This document shows positions 25,340 to 33,728 of a DNA stretch of 64,000 bases, piece after piece. The notes beneath the pieces were generated by a model. That model was given only the letters and a program-made list of their open reading frames with translations. It was not told the DNA's origin and ran no database searches. Origin of the DNA: Saccharopolyspora_D taberi (lineage in GTDB: Bacteria; Actinomycetota; Actinomycetes; Mycobacteriales; Pseudonocardiaceae); contig NZ_BAAAUX010000012.1 in NCBI RefSeq assembly GCF_039534165.1, forward strand, positions 62,001 through 126,000, read 5' to 3'. A program made the position numbers and the translations under genes. Each line of letters opens with the position of its first letter. The first letter of the stretch is position 1.

Positions 25340-25407
25340 CAAGGGTGTCTCCGTACTCGTCTTGGGTAGCGGTGGTCGGCGGAACCTCAGTGCCTGTCGC
25401 GGATCTT

Positions 25408-25578
25408 CGAAGCGGCGCAGCCGCTTGGCCCACCCGAGCAACCGGCACCGCCGCGGGTTCTCAGGCGTTCGCCGGCGAGGACAGCTTTTTCCGTCGTATT
25501 GGCATACGTCGGAAAAAGATCCCGCAGCCGGCGGACGTCTGAGGTTCCGCCACCGGCACCGCAAAGCAGGGCGAGCCG
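25408..25578. repeat. Palindromic intergenic repeat, family B, copy 2
   Basis: Same orientation as copy 1. Left hairpin AAGCGGC/GCCGCTT at 25410-25426. Arms GCGGGTTCTCAGGCGTTCGCC and a mostly complementary arm ending CTGAGGTTCCGC flank a central palindrome CTTTTTCCGTCGTAT/ATACGTCGGAAAAAG (one mismatch). It separates the thiolase stop from the fadB start. Confidence 0.88.
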
Positions 25579-25589
25579 AATCACAAACC

Positions 25590-26801
25590 TCAGAGCCGTT
25601 CCACGATGGTTGCGATTCCCATGCCTCCGCCGATGCAGAGCGTGGCGAGCCCGTAGCGTTCGCCGCGGCGTTCCAGTTCGTCGATGAGGGTGCCGAGGAT
25701 CATCGCCCCGGTGGCGCCCAGCGGGTGGCCCATGGCGATCGCGCCGCCGTTGACGTTGACCTTGTCGTGCGGCACGCCGAAGTCCTTCATGAACTTCAGC
25801 GGGACGGCGGCGAACGCCTCGTTGATCTCGACCAGGTCGATCTGGTCGATGGTCAGCTCCGCCTTGGCCAGCGCCTTGCGGACGGCCGGGCCGGGGCCGG
25901 TGAGCATGATCGTCGGGTCCGCGCCGCTGAGCGCGGCGGAGACGATCCGCGCGCGGGGCCGCAGGCCGGTGCGCTCGCCGAGGGCGGCGCTGCCGATCAG
26001 CGCGAGCGCGGCGCCGTCGACGATCCCGGAGGAGTTGCCCGCGTGGTGGACGTGGTCGATCTTCTCGACCCAGTGGTACTTCTGCTGCGCGACGGCGTCG
26101 AACCCGCCGTGCTCGCCCATCAGCGCGAACGACGGCTGGAGGCCGGACAGCGACTCGACGGTGGTGCCCGCGCGGATGTGCTCGTCGCGGTCCAGGATCG
26201 TCTGCCCGTTGCGGTCGGTCACCGGCACGATCGAGCGGTTGAACCGGCCGTCGGCCCACGCCTTGGAGGCGCGGTCCTGGGACTCCGCCGCGAACGCGTC
26301 GACGGTGGTGCGGTCGAATCCTTCCAGGGTCGCGATCAGGTCGGCGCCGATGCCCTGCGGCACGAACGAGGTGTCGAGGTTGGTCTCCGGGTCCATCGCC
26401 CAGGCCCCGCCGTCAGAACCGATCGGCACCCGGGACATCGACTCCACGCCACCGGCGAGGACGGCGTCCTCCCAGCCGGAGCGGACCTTCTGGGCCGCGA
26501 TGTTGACGGCCTCCAGCCCGGAGGCGCAGAACCGGTTGAGCTGCACGCCGCTGACGGTCTCGGGGAGCCCGGCGGCCAGCGCGGCGGTCTTGGCGATGTC
26601 ACCGCCCTGGTCCCCGATCGGCGAGACGACGCCGAGCACGACGTCGTCGATCAGCGCGGGGTCGAGATCGGGATGCCGCTTCCGCAACTCGTCGATCAGC
26701 CCTACGACCAGGCTGATCGGTTTGGTTCCGTGCAGCGACCCGGTTTTCTTGCCGCGACCGCGCGGGGTGCGGATCGCGTCGTAGACGAACGCCTCGGACA
26801 T
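25590..26801 (-). CDS. fadA: Acetyl-CoA acyltransferase (thiolase)
   Basis: 403 residues. Catalytic Cys in LNRFCASGLEAV (about residue 90), the second motif NVNGGAIAMGHPLGATGA with the base histidine near 352, and the C-terminal cysteine in ATLCIGGGMGIA. Degradative thiolase of the FadA/FadI type, cleaving 3-ketoacyl-CoA. It is upstream of fadB on the same strand. A perfect 7-bp inverted repeat sits about 40 bases before the ATG, so the pair is probably controlled by a fatty-acid-responsive repressor. Confidence 0.95.
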   Translation of the reverse strand: MSEAFVYDAIRTPRGRGKKTGSLHGTKPISLVVGLIDELRKRHPDLDPALIDDVVLGVVSPIGDQGGDIAKTAALAAGLPETVSGVQLNRFCASGLEAVNIAAQKVRSGWEDAVLAGGVESMSRVPIGSDGGAWAMDPETNLDTSFVPQGIGADLIATLEGFDRTTVDAFAAESQDRASKAWADGRFNRSIVPVTDRNGQTILDRDEHIRAGTTVESLSGLQPSFALMGEHGGFDAVAQQKYHWVEKIDHVHHAGNSSGIVDGAALALIGSAALGERTGLRPRARIVSAALSGADPTIMLTGPGPAVRKALAKAELTIDQIDLVEINEAFAAVPLKFMKDFGVPHDKVNVNGGAIAMGHPLGATGAMILGTLIDELERRGERYGLATLCIGGGMGIATIVERL

Positions 26802-26842
26802 GGGGGCGTGCCTCCTCGTTGCGGCAGGTACTCCACCCAGAG

Positions 26843-26863
26843 TGTGACACCACTACTGTCACA
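26843..26863. promoter_or_regulatory. Palindromic operator upstream of thiolase
   Basis: TGTGACA (26843-26849) and TGTCACA (26857-26863) form a perfect inverted repeat with a 7-base spacer, 42-62 bases before the thiolase ATG at 26801. The following AGTCAATGG may extend it. The position suits a repressor site overlapping the promoter; the regulator is unknown. Confidence 0.6.
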
Positions 26864-26960
26864 GTCAATGGGCAGTGCCCCGGTCGTGCGTCGCGGCAGG
26901 TCAGGGGTTGCCCCACCGCCGAGCGGAGCGCACCGCGACGGCGCCACCGGCGAGCGCGGC

Positions 26961-28268
26961 TCACCGCGCGGTCAGCCGCTCCACCCCGAGGCCGCGGATC
27001 GAGGCGTCGAGCACCTCGACGGTGTGGGCCATCGCCAGCTTCTCGCCCCGGCGCTCCAGCGCGGTCCGGATCTGCATGGCGCAGCCCGGGTTCGCGCTGA
27101 CCAGCAGGTCCGCCCCGGTGTCGAGCACGTTGTCGGCCTTGCGGTCGCCGAGCTCCCTGGCCGCCTCCGGTTGCAGCAGGTTGTAGACGCCCGCCGAACC
27201 GCAGCACAGCTCGCCGCGGTTGATCTCGCGCAGCTCCACCCCGGGGATGCCGAGCAGCAGTTCCCTCGGCTGCGACCGGATTCCCTGCCCGTGGGCCAGG
27301 TGGCAGGCGTCGTGGTAGGCCGCGCGCACCGGCAGCGGGTGCCGCCGCGCGACCGGGCCGAGCTCGGCGAGCAGTTCGCTGATGTCGCGCACCCGCGCGG
27401 AAAACCGCTCCGCGCGCTCGGCCTGGACCGGGTCGTCCCGGAGCAGCCGGGGGTATTCCTTCAACGTGGAACCGCAACCCGCCGAGTTGACGACGACGTA
27501 GTCCACATCGGACTTCTCGAAGACATCGAGCAGTTCGCGGGCGAACCGCACCGCCTCCTCCTCCCGCCCGGAGTGCTCGCTGAGCGCACCGCAGCAGCCC
27601 TGCGCGGGCGGGATGACCACGTCGCAGCCCTCGGCCGCGAGCACCCGCGCGGTCGCGGCGTTGACCTCGGGGAAGAACGCGCCCTGCACGCAGCCGGTGA
27701 CCATCCCGACGGTCGCGCGGCGCTTACCGCGCGCGGGGACGCGGTGCCCGAGCCGGGGAGCACGCCGGATCGGTGGCGCGAGGGATTCCATGGCCTGCAA
27801 CGACTCCGGCAGCTTCGCCAGCAGCCCGCTGCGCCGGGCGAGCGCGCCCAGCCTCAGCCGCTGGTAGAGCGCGAGCGGCCCGCGCATCGCGCGGAGCCTG
27901 CGCGGGTACGGGAACAGCGCGAAGATCGCGGCGCGCAGCGCCTTCTCCCACCTGCTGCGCTCATGCCTGCGCTCCACCTGGGCGCGGGTCTCGGTGATCA
28001 GCGTGCCGTACTGGACGCCGGACGGGCAGGCGGTCACGCACGCCATGCAACCGAGGCAGGCGTCGAAGTGCCCGACCATGCTGTCGGACATCGGCTCGCC
28101 CTCGAGACCTTCCTTCATCAGGTAGATCCGGCCTCGCGGCGAGTCCATCTCCTCGCCCCACAGGTCGTAGGTGGGGCACGACGGAAGGCAGAACCCGCAG
28201 TGGACGCAGTCGTCGATCAGCTCGCGCTGCGGCGGGTGCAGGGCGTCGAAGGCTTTGTCGGCCATCAT
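26961..28268 (-). CDS. glcF: Glycolate/lactate-type oxidase iron-sulfur subunit (GlcF-like)
   Basis: 435 residues. Two ferredoxin-like [4Fe-4S] motifs: CVHCGFCLPSCPTY near residue 22 and CLGCMACVTACPSG near 72. Two CCG domains follow (CQGCCGALSEHSG-like in PAQGCCGALSEH, and LCCGSAGVYN), which mark quinone-linked electron-transfer subunits. It would pass electrons from the FAD subunits GlcD/GlcE to the respiratory chain. Third gene of glcD-glcE-glcF, 68 bases after glcE with an 18-bp triplicate repeat in between. Confidence 0.92.
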   Translation of the reverse strand: MMADKAFDALHPPQRELIDDCVHCGFCLPSCPTYDLWGEEMDSPRGRIYLMKEGLEGEPMSDSMVGHFDACLGCMACVTACPSGVQYGTLITETRAQVERRHERSRWEKALRAAIFALFPYPRRLRAMRGPLALYQRLRLGALARRSGLLAKLPESLQAMESLAPPIRRAPRLGHRVPARGKRRATVGMVTGCVQGAFFPEVNAATARVLAAEGCDVVIPPAQGCCGALSEHSGREEEAVRFARELLDVFEKSDVDYVVVNSAGCGSTLKEYPRLLRDDPVQAERAERFSARVRDISELLAELGPVARRHPLPVRAAYHDACHLAHGQGIRSQPRELLLGIPGVELREINRGELCCGSAGVYNLLQPEAARELGDRKADNVLDTGADLLVSANPGCAMQIRTALERRGEKLAMAHTVEVLDASIRGLGVERLTAR

Positions 28269-28281
28269 TCACCGTCCTCGT

Positions 28282-28335
28282 TCCTCGAAGCTGCCGGGAT
28301 CCTCGAAGCTGCCGGGATCCTCGGAGCCGCCGGCA
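28282..28335. repeat. Three 18-bp tandem units between glcE and glcF
   Basis: TCCTCGAAGCTGCCGGGA occurs exactly at 28282-28299 and 28300-28317, with a diverged third copy at 28318-28335. It fills most of the 68-bp intergenic space and stops two bases before the end of glcE. Confidence 0.85.
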
Positions 28336-28336
28336 T

Positions 28337-29530
28337 TCAGATCCCGCCCGCGAACCGGCCGGGCGAGAGCCGGTGACCGGGGTCGAACTGGTCCTTGGTG
28401 CGGCGCATCAGGGTCAGGACCCCCGGGTCTATCGGCCCCCACGGGTCGACCACCTCCCGCACCGCCCGCGGCGCGCCCAGCAGCACCGCGTAGTCGCAGC
28501 GCGCCCGCAGGTCGCCGACCACCTCGGCGACAGCCGCGGGGTCGGTGCCGTCGGGCACTTCCGCGTGGAACACGCCGATTCCCGCCGCGCCGCGAAGCGG
28601 GACGCTCGTGTTGCGCAGCAGCGCGGCCAGCGCGGCGGGCTCGATCCCGATGCGCAGGCCGGTGCCGCCGGCCGGGTACCGGCCCCACCAGTCCGGGGCC
28701 TGCTCCGCGACGGTTCCGCCGACCTTCGCGGCCAGCTCCAGCGCCCGCTCGTGGGTAGCGGCCGGACGGCCCTCGATCTGCGCGACGACCGCGATCGGGG
28801 AGTCCGGCCCCGGCCGGTCCAGCTCGATCGCGGTCGGCATCGCCTGGGAGTGCCTGATCTCGTCGGCGGCCTGGGCAGCGGCGTCGGGATCGTGCGTGGT
28901 GACCGCGATCCAGCGGTGCTCGGCGGCCCGCGGGTGCAGCCGGAACACCGCCTCGGTGATCACGCCGAGGGTGCCGAAGGAACCGGTGTAGAGCTTGCCG
29001 AGGTCGTAGCCCGCGACGTTCTTGACCACCTTGCCGCCGGAGATCGCCACCGCGCCGTCCGGCCGGACCACGGTGATGCCGATCAGCAGGTCGCGCACCC
29101 CGCCGAACAGGTGGCGGCAGGGCCCGGACGTGCCGGTCGCGATCACGCCGCCGACGGTCGCCGTCGGCAGCGGCTGGTCGATCGCGAGCTGCTGGCCCGC
29201 CTCGCCGACGACCCGCCGCACCTCCGCCAGCGGCGTGCCCGCCCTGGCGTGCACGACCAGGTCACCCGCCGCGTGCTCGACCACCCCGGTGGCCGCCGAG
29301 ACGTCCAGCAGCAGGTCGACCTCGCGGGGCGGTGCGCCCCAGTCGAGCTTGCTGCCCGATCCCTTCGGCACCACGGAAAGCCCGTGCTCGGCGGCGATCT
29401 TCAGCACCGCCGCAGCCGTCTCCGTTCCATCCACAGTGGCCACCCACTGTGGACGGACACCGGCGACGGCGTCCTGCTCCCCCGCCTCGCGGAACTCGAC
29501 CGCGACGGCCTCAAGCGCTCGCTCGACCAT
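28337..29530 (-). CDS. glcE: Glycolate oxidase FAD-binding subunit (GlcE-like)
   Basis: 397 residues from ATG at 29530, which overlaps the glcD stop (TGATG). FAD-binding type 4 (PCMH) domain at about residues 35-215, with VVPKGSGSKLDWG and the ATVGGVIATGTSGP region that contacts FAD, then GGKVVKNVAGYDLGKLYTGS, typical of GlcE. The C-terminal half is shorter than in GlcD. It forms with GlcD and GlcF the membrane-associated glycolate dehydrogenase or a related 2-hydroxyacid oxidase. Confidence 0.92.
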   Translation of the reverse strand: MVERALEAVAVEFREAGEQDAVAGVRPQWVATVDGTETAAAVLKIAAEHGLSVVPKGSGSKLDWGAPPREVDLLLDVSAATGVVEHAAGDLVVHARAGTPLAEVRRVVGEAGQQLAIDQPLPTATVGGVIATGTSGPCRHLFGGVRDLLIGITVVRPDGAVAISGGKVVKNVAGYDLGKLYTGSFGTLGVITEAVFRLHPRAAEHRWIAVTTHDPDAAAQAADEIRHSQAMPTAIELDRPGPDSPIAVVAQIEGRPAATHERALELAAKVGGTVAEQAPDWWGRYPAGGTGLRIGIEPAALAALLRNTSVPLRGAAGIGVFHAEVPDGTDPAAVAEVVGDLRARCDYAVLLGAPRAVREVVDPWGPIDPGVLTLMRRTKDQFDPGHRLSPGRFAGGI

Positions 29531-30996
29531 CAGAACTGATCCGCCAATCCCGCCTCCGCCAGCGGATGCACGCCGCGGCGACGTCCGGGCACCTCGCCGC
29601 AGAGCCTCGGGGTCGGGAAGACCTTGCCCGGATTGCAGATCCCGACCGGGTCGAACGCGCAGCGCAGCCGCTGCATCGTGTCCAGGTCGTCGGCGTTGAA
29701 CATCCGCCCCATGTACTTGACCTTGTCCGCGCCGACGCCGTGTTCGCCGGTGATCGAGCCGCCGTGCTCGATGCACAGGTCGAGGATCGCGCCGGAAACG
29801 GCTTCCGCGCGCTCGGCGGCACCGGGCTCGGCGTCGTCGAACAGCACCAGCGGGTGCAGGTTGCCGTCGCCCGCGTGGAAGACGTTGGCCACCCGGACCC
29901 CGGACTCCGCCGACAGCCGGGAGATCCGGCCCAGCACCTCCGGCAGCGCGGTCCGCGGGATGACGCCGTCCTGCACGATGTAGTCGGGGCTGATCCGCCC
30001 GACCGCGGCGAACGCGGACTTGCGGCCCTTCCAGATCATCGCCCGCTCGTGGTCGTCGGCGGCGACCCGGATCTCGAAGGCGCCGTGCTCGCCGCAGTGC
30101 CGCTCGACCTCGGCGAAGGTGTGCTCCACCTCCGCCGTGGGACCGTCGAGCTCGACCACCAGGACCGCGCCCGCGCCCTCCGGGTAACCGCACTGGACGG
30201 CCTGCTCGGCGGCCTCGATCGCCAGCGCGTCCATCATCTCGATGGCCGCGGGCGTCACCCCGGCGGCGATGATCGCCGAGACCGCGGCCCCGGCCTCGTC
30301 GGTGGACGGGAACCCGGCCAGCAGCGTCTGCACGGCCTCCGGTTTCCGCAGCAGCCGCACGGTGATGCTGGTGACCACGCCGAGCGTGCCCTCGCTGCCG
30401 ACGAACGCGCCGAGCAGGTCGTAGCCGGGGGCCTCGCGCGCCCCGCCGAGGTGGACGACCTCGCCGTCCGGGGTCACGACCTCCAGCCCGAGGATGTGGT
30501 GGGTGGTGAAGCCGTACTTCAGGCAGTGCGCGCCGCCGGAGTTCTCCGCGACGTTGCCGCCGACCGAGCACACCTGCTGGCTGGACGGGTCGGGGGCGAA
30601 GTAGTAGCCGCGCGGCGCGACCGCCTTGCTGACGTCGAGGTTGATCACGCCGGGTTCCACCACGGCCCGTTCGTTGTCGATGTCGATCTCCAGGATGCGG
30701 CGCATCTTGGAGGTCACGATCAACACGCCGTCCGAGTGCGGCAGCGCGCCGCCGGAGAGCCCGGTGCCCGAACCCCGGGCGACGAACGGCAGCTCGTGCT
30801 CGGCGCAGATCCGCACGACCTCCCGGACCTGCGCGGCGTTCTCGGGCAGGACGACCACGGCGGGCACGACCCGGTAGCTCGCGAGGCCGTCGCACTCGTA
30901 GGTCCGCAACCGCTGCGGGTCGGTGATCACCGACTGCGGCGGCAGCACGGCGCGGAACCGGCCCAGCGCCGACTCCGGGACTGCGGTCGACTGCAT
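29530..30996 (-). CDS. glcD: FAD-linked 2-hydroxyacid oxidase, catalytic subunit (GlcD-like)
   Basis: 488 residues. FAD type 4 domain with VARGSGTGLSGGALP (about residue 79), SVGGNVAENSGGAHCLKYG and GFVGSEGTLGVVTS-like AFVGSEGTLGVV, followed by the C-terminal domain with FHAGDGNLHPLV, EHGVGADKVKYM and a final FNPGKVFP-like NPGKVFPTPR. It oxidises glycolate or D-lactate to the 2-oxoacid in the cytoplasm. First gene of the operon; the promoter lies in 30997-31232, where I find only a GC-rich stretch with repeated CTCCGGCC words and no further gene. Confidence 0.93.
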   Translation of the reverse strand: MQSTAVPESALGRFRAVLPPQSVITDPQRLRTYECDGLASYRVVPAVVVLPENAAQVREVVRICAEHELPFVARGSGTGLSGGALPHSDGVLIVTSKMRRILEIDIDNERAVVEPGVINLDVSKAVAPRGYYFAPDPSSQQVCSVGGNVAENSGGAHCLKYGFTTHHILGLEVVTPDGEVVHLGGAREAPGYDLLGAFVGSEGTLGVVTSITVRLLRKPEAVQTLLAGFPSTDEAGAAVSAIIAAGVTPAAIEMMDALAIEAAEQAVQCGYPEGAGAVLVVELDGPTAEVEHTFAEVERHCGEHGAFEIRVAADDHERAMIWKGRKSAFAAVGRISPDYIVQDGVIPRTALPEVLGRISRLSAESGVRVANVFHAGDGNLHPLVLFDDAEPGAAERAEAVSGAILDLCIEHGGSITGEHGVGADKVKYMGRMFNADDLDTMQRLRCAFDPVGICNPGKVFPTPRLCGEVPGRRRGVHPLAEAGLADQF

Positions 30997-31232
30997 TTCC
31001 GGCCTCCTCGCCGAAAGATTCCGCTTCGCGAAAGCACCGTTCCGCTACGAGCGACCCTAGGACGGCGGGAACATGGATACAAGGGGTCGACAAGGGGTGG
31101 TCGCAGCGGAACGACCGCCACCAGCAGGATCCCACGACAAGTGGCCCCGGTCACAGTTCTCCGGGGCACTCCGGCCGCAATTGCCGGGACCGCTCCGGCC
31201 CGAGCCGCTCCGGCCACAAAGGACTGACGCGC

Positions 31233-32390
31233 TCAGCCCCTGGCGACCAGCAGCGGGACGTACTGCTCGTCGGCGGTCAGGGAGCCGTGCTGGCCGCGCA
31301 GCGCCGACTCCCCCGGCTCCGCCGCGGAGCGGATGATCGCCGAGGTGCGCATCACGGCGATGACGTCGCCGATGCGCGGGCGGACGGCCGGGCTGACGAC
31401 CGGGCCGAACCAGCCCGCGGCGATCGCCTGCTCGGCGGTGACGACCGCTCCGCGGTCGCCGACGGCCTCCCGCCACGCCGCCAGCACCGCTGCCTCGGCG
31501 CCGGGTTCGGCGTAGACGTGCCGGGCGCGGGCTTCGCCGCCGATCAGGCGGACTCCGTCCTGGAGCGCGGGTTCGGCGTCGATGTCGAGCGCGGTGGCGG
31601 GATCCACCCCGACCATCCCGTGGTCCGCGACCACCGCCAGCACGGACGACTTCGGCAACTGCTGCGCCAGGTTCTCCACCAGGGCGTTGATCTGGCGTAG
31701 CTGCATGCGCCACGGCAGCGAACCGGGGCCGTGGACGTGGCCGAGCAGGTCCAGGTGGCCGTGGTAGCCGTAGCACAGCCCCGGGCCGGGGCCGGCGAGC
31801 GCGGACAGCAGTTCCGCCGCCAGGTCGCCGAGCGCGCGCACGCCGCGGAAGTCGGCGCCGCGCAGGGCGGCGCGGGTCAGGCCGGTACCTCGGAACTCGG
31901 CGGGCACCGCGATGCGGACGTCCACGCCCGCCTCCGCCGCGCGCTCCAGCACGGTCGGCCGCGGCTGCGCCTGCTCCGGCGGCCAGGCTTCGAGCAGGCT
32001 GCGCCGGTCCGTCTCGCCGCGGGTGCCCCAGGACAGCGGGTGCAGCAGGGCGCCGGACGGCTCGGCGAAGGTGTAGCCGACGACGCCGTGCTCACCTGAG
32101 CAGCGGCCGGTGCCCAGGGAGGTGATGCTGGTGGCCGTCGTGGTCGGGAAGCCGACCGGCACCGGACCGGCCGCCAGCGACACCAGGAACGGGGCGTCGT
32201 CGGCGTGCTCGTGCAGGAGGTTCCAGCCCAGGCCGTCGACCAGCAGGACCGCCGCGTTGCGGCACGCCGGGAAGCCGGCGGTGCCGGCGAACCCCGGCAC
32301 GCCCATCGCGGCGAGCAGGGACGGCAGGACGTCGGGCAGCGCCCGGCCGTCGTGATCCGGAGCGACGATCCAGTCCACAGAGCTTGTCAT
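31233..32390 (-). CDS. Alkaline phosphatase superfamily protein (nucleotide pyrophosphatase/phosphodiesterase type)
   Basis: 385 residues. Starts with a metal-binding VDGLGWNLL (about residue 53), the catalytic threonine is likely in TATSITSLGTG (about residue 88), and late metal ligands are in VVADHGMVGV and around GYHGHLDLLGHVHG. This pattern is that of the type I phosphodiesterase/NPP group. No signal peptide, so an intracellular enzyme acting on phosphodiesters or phosphonates. Element B3 abuts its start codon almost directly (seven bases), so the promoter must be within or beyond the repeat. Confidence 0.88.
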   Translation of the reverse strand: MTSSVDWIVAPDHDGRALPDVLPSLLAAMGVPGFAGTAGFPACRNAAVLLVDGLGWNLLHEHADDAPFLVSLAAGPVPVGFPTTTATSITSLGTGRCSGEHGVVGYTFAEPSGALLHPLSWGTRGETDRRSLLEAWPPEQAQPRPTVLERAAEAGVDVRIAVPAEFRGTGLTRAALRGADFRGVRALGDLAAELLSALAGPGPGLCYGYHGHLDLLGHVHGPGSLPWRMQLRQINALVENLAQQLPKSSVLAVVADHGMVGVDPATALDIDAEPALQDGVRLIGGEARARHVYAEPGAEAAVLAAWREAVGDRGAVVTAEQAIAAGWFGPVVSPAVRPRIGDVIAVMRTSAIIRSAAEPGESALRGQHGSLTADEQYVPLLVARG

Positions 32391-32396
32391 TTAACT

Positions 32397-32566
32397 CGCT
32401 TTGCGTGCCGGTGCCGGTGGCGGAACCTCAGGCGCCCGCTGGCTGCGGTTACTTTTTCCGACGTATGTCCAATACGACGGAAAAAGCTGTCCTCGCCAGC
32501 GAACGCCTGAGAACCCGCGGGTGGTCGATCTGCGTGCATGGGCCAAGCGGCTGGCGCCGCTTCAAA
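32397..32566. repeat. Palindromic intergenic repeat, family B, copy 3 (inverted)
   Basis: Inverted relative to copies 1 and 2. Central palindrome CTTTTTCCGACGTAT-GTCCA-ATACGACGGAAAAAG, the arms GCGGAACCTCAGGCG and CGCCTGAGAACCCGCGG, and the hairpin AAGCGGC/GCCGCTT at its right end (32545-32562). Nearly identical to copy 2 in the central part. It fills the gap between the acyl-CoA dehydrogenase stop and the phosphatase start. Confidence 0.88.
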
Positions 32567-32582
32567 GCCCAAAGACAGTCTC

Positions 32583-33725
32583 TCAGAAGCCCATGGAGCG
32601 GCCCACGATCTCCTTCATAATCTCCGTCGTCCCGCCGTAGATCGTCTGGACGCGGGTGTCCAGGAACGCCTTGGCGACCGGGTACTCCACCATGTACCCG
32701 TAACCGCCGTGGAGCTGGAGGCAGCGGTCCACGACGCGCTTGCTCATCTCGCTCAGCCACCACTTGGCCATCGCGGCGTGCTGCACGCTCAGCTCACCGC
32801 GGACGTGCTCGGTGATGCAGCGGTCGGTGAACACCCGGCCGATCTGGACCTCGGTGGCCATCTCCGCGAGCTCGAAGCGGGTGTTCTGGAACTTGCCGAT
32901 CGGGCGCCCGAACGCGGTCCGGCTGTGGCAGTACTCCTTGGTGATGTCGAGGATCTTCTCCGCCGTCGCCGCCGAGGCCACCGCGATGGACAGCCGCTCC
33001 TGCGGCAGGTTCTGCATCAGGTAGACGAAGCCCTTGCCCTCCTCGCCGAGGAGGTTGTCGGCGGGCACCCGCACGTCGTTGAAGAACAGCTCCGCCGTGT
33101 CCTGGGCCTTCTGGCCGATCTTGTCCAGGTTCCGGCCGCGTTCGAAGCCCTCCGCCCCGCGCTCGACGACCAGCAGGCTGATGCCCTCGTGCCCGGCGTC
33201 CGGGTCGGTGCGGCAGACCACGATGACCAGATCGGCCAGGATCCCGTTGGAGATGAACGTCTTCTGCCCGTTGATGACCCACTCGTCGCCGTCCCGCACC
33301 GCGGTGGTGCGGATGCCCTGCAGGTCGCTGCCCGCGCCGGGCTCGGTCATCGCGATCGCGGTGATCAGCTCTCCGGTGCAGAAGCCCGGCAGCCAGCGCT
33401 TCTTCTGCTCCGCGGTGGCCAGCTTGGTCAGGTACGGCGCGATGATGTCGACGTGCAGCGGGGAGCCGAAGCCGGAGATGCCCGCCCGGACCAGCTCCTC
33501 GTCGAACACCGCGTTGAAGCGGAAGTCGTCGGTCCCGCCGCCGCCGTACTCCTCCTCGATCGGGAAGCCCAGCAGCCCCTGCGCACCGGCGGCCAGCCAG
33601 GCGTCGCGGCTGACGACCCCGGCTTCCTCCCACTCGGCCACGTGCGGGGTCAGCTCCTTGGCGACGAACGCCCGCGCGGTCTCGCGGAACGCCTCGTGGT
33701 CGTCGTTGAACAGCTCCCTGCGCAT
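32583..33725 (-). CDS. Acyl-CoA dehydrogenase (long-chain type)
   Basis: 380 residues. FAD/substrate signature AIAMTEPGAGSDLQGI near residue 125 and the flavin motif HGGYGYMVEYPV in the C-terminal domain. The position used as base in medium-chain enzymes is glycine here (IYGGTTEI). LPQERLSIA (about residue 243) instead carries the glutamate used by long-chain and isovaleryl-CoA dehydrogenases, so I class it with those. It catalyses the first beta-oxidation step. Its start lies three bases after the stop of the racemase gene; the two are one operon, consistent with degradation of 2-methyl-branched acyl-CoAs. Confidence 0.93.
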   Translation of the reverse strand: MRRELFNDDHEAFRETARAFVAKELTPHVAEWEEAGVVSRDAWLAAGAQGLLGFPIEEEYGGGGTDDFRFNAVFDEELVRAGISGFGSPLHVDIIAPYLTKLATAEQKKRWLPGFCTGELITAIAMTEPGAGSDLQGIRTTAVRDGDEWVINGQKTFISNGILADLVIVVCRTDPDAGHEGISLLVVERGAEGFERGRNLDKIGQKAQDTAELFFNDVRVPADNLLGEEGKGFVYLMQNLPQERLSIAVASAATAEKILDITKEYCHSRTAFGRPIGKFQNTRFELAEMATEVQIGRVFTDRCITEHVRGELSVQHAAMAKWWLSEMSKRVVDRCLQLHGGYGYMVEYPVAKAFLDTRVQTIYGGTTEIMKEIVGRSMGF

Positions 33726-33728
33726 TCC

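Noticed and set aside
25488..25513. Central palindrome of element B2 as a simple rho-independent terminator of the thiolase
   Set aside because: The T and A runs are inside the stem and not after it, and the same structure recurs at unrelated loci and in both orientations.
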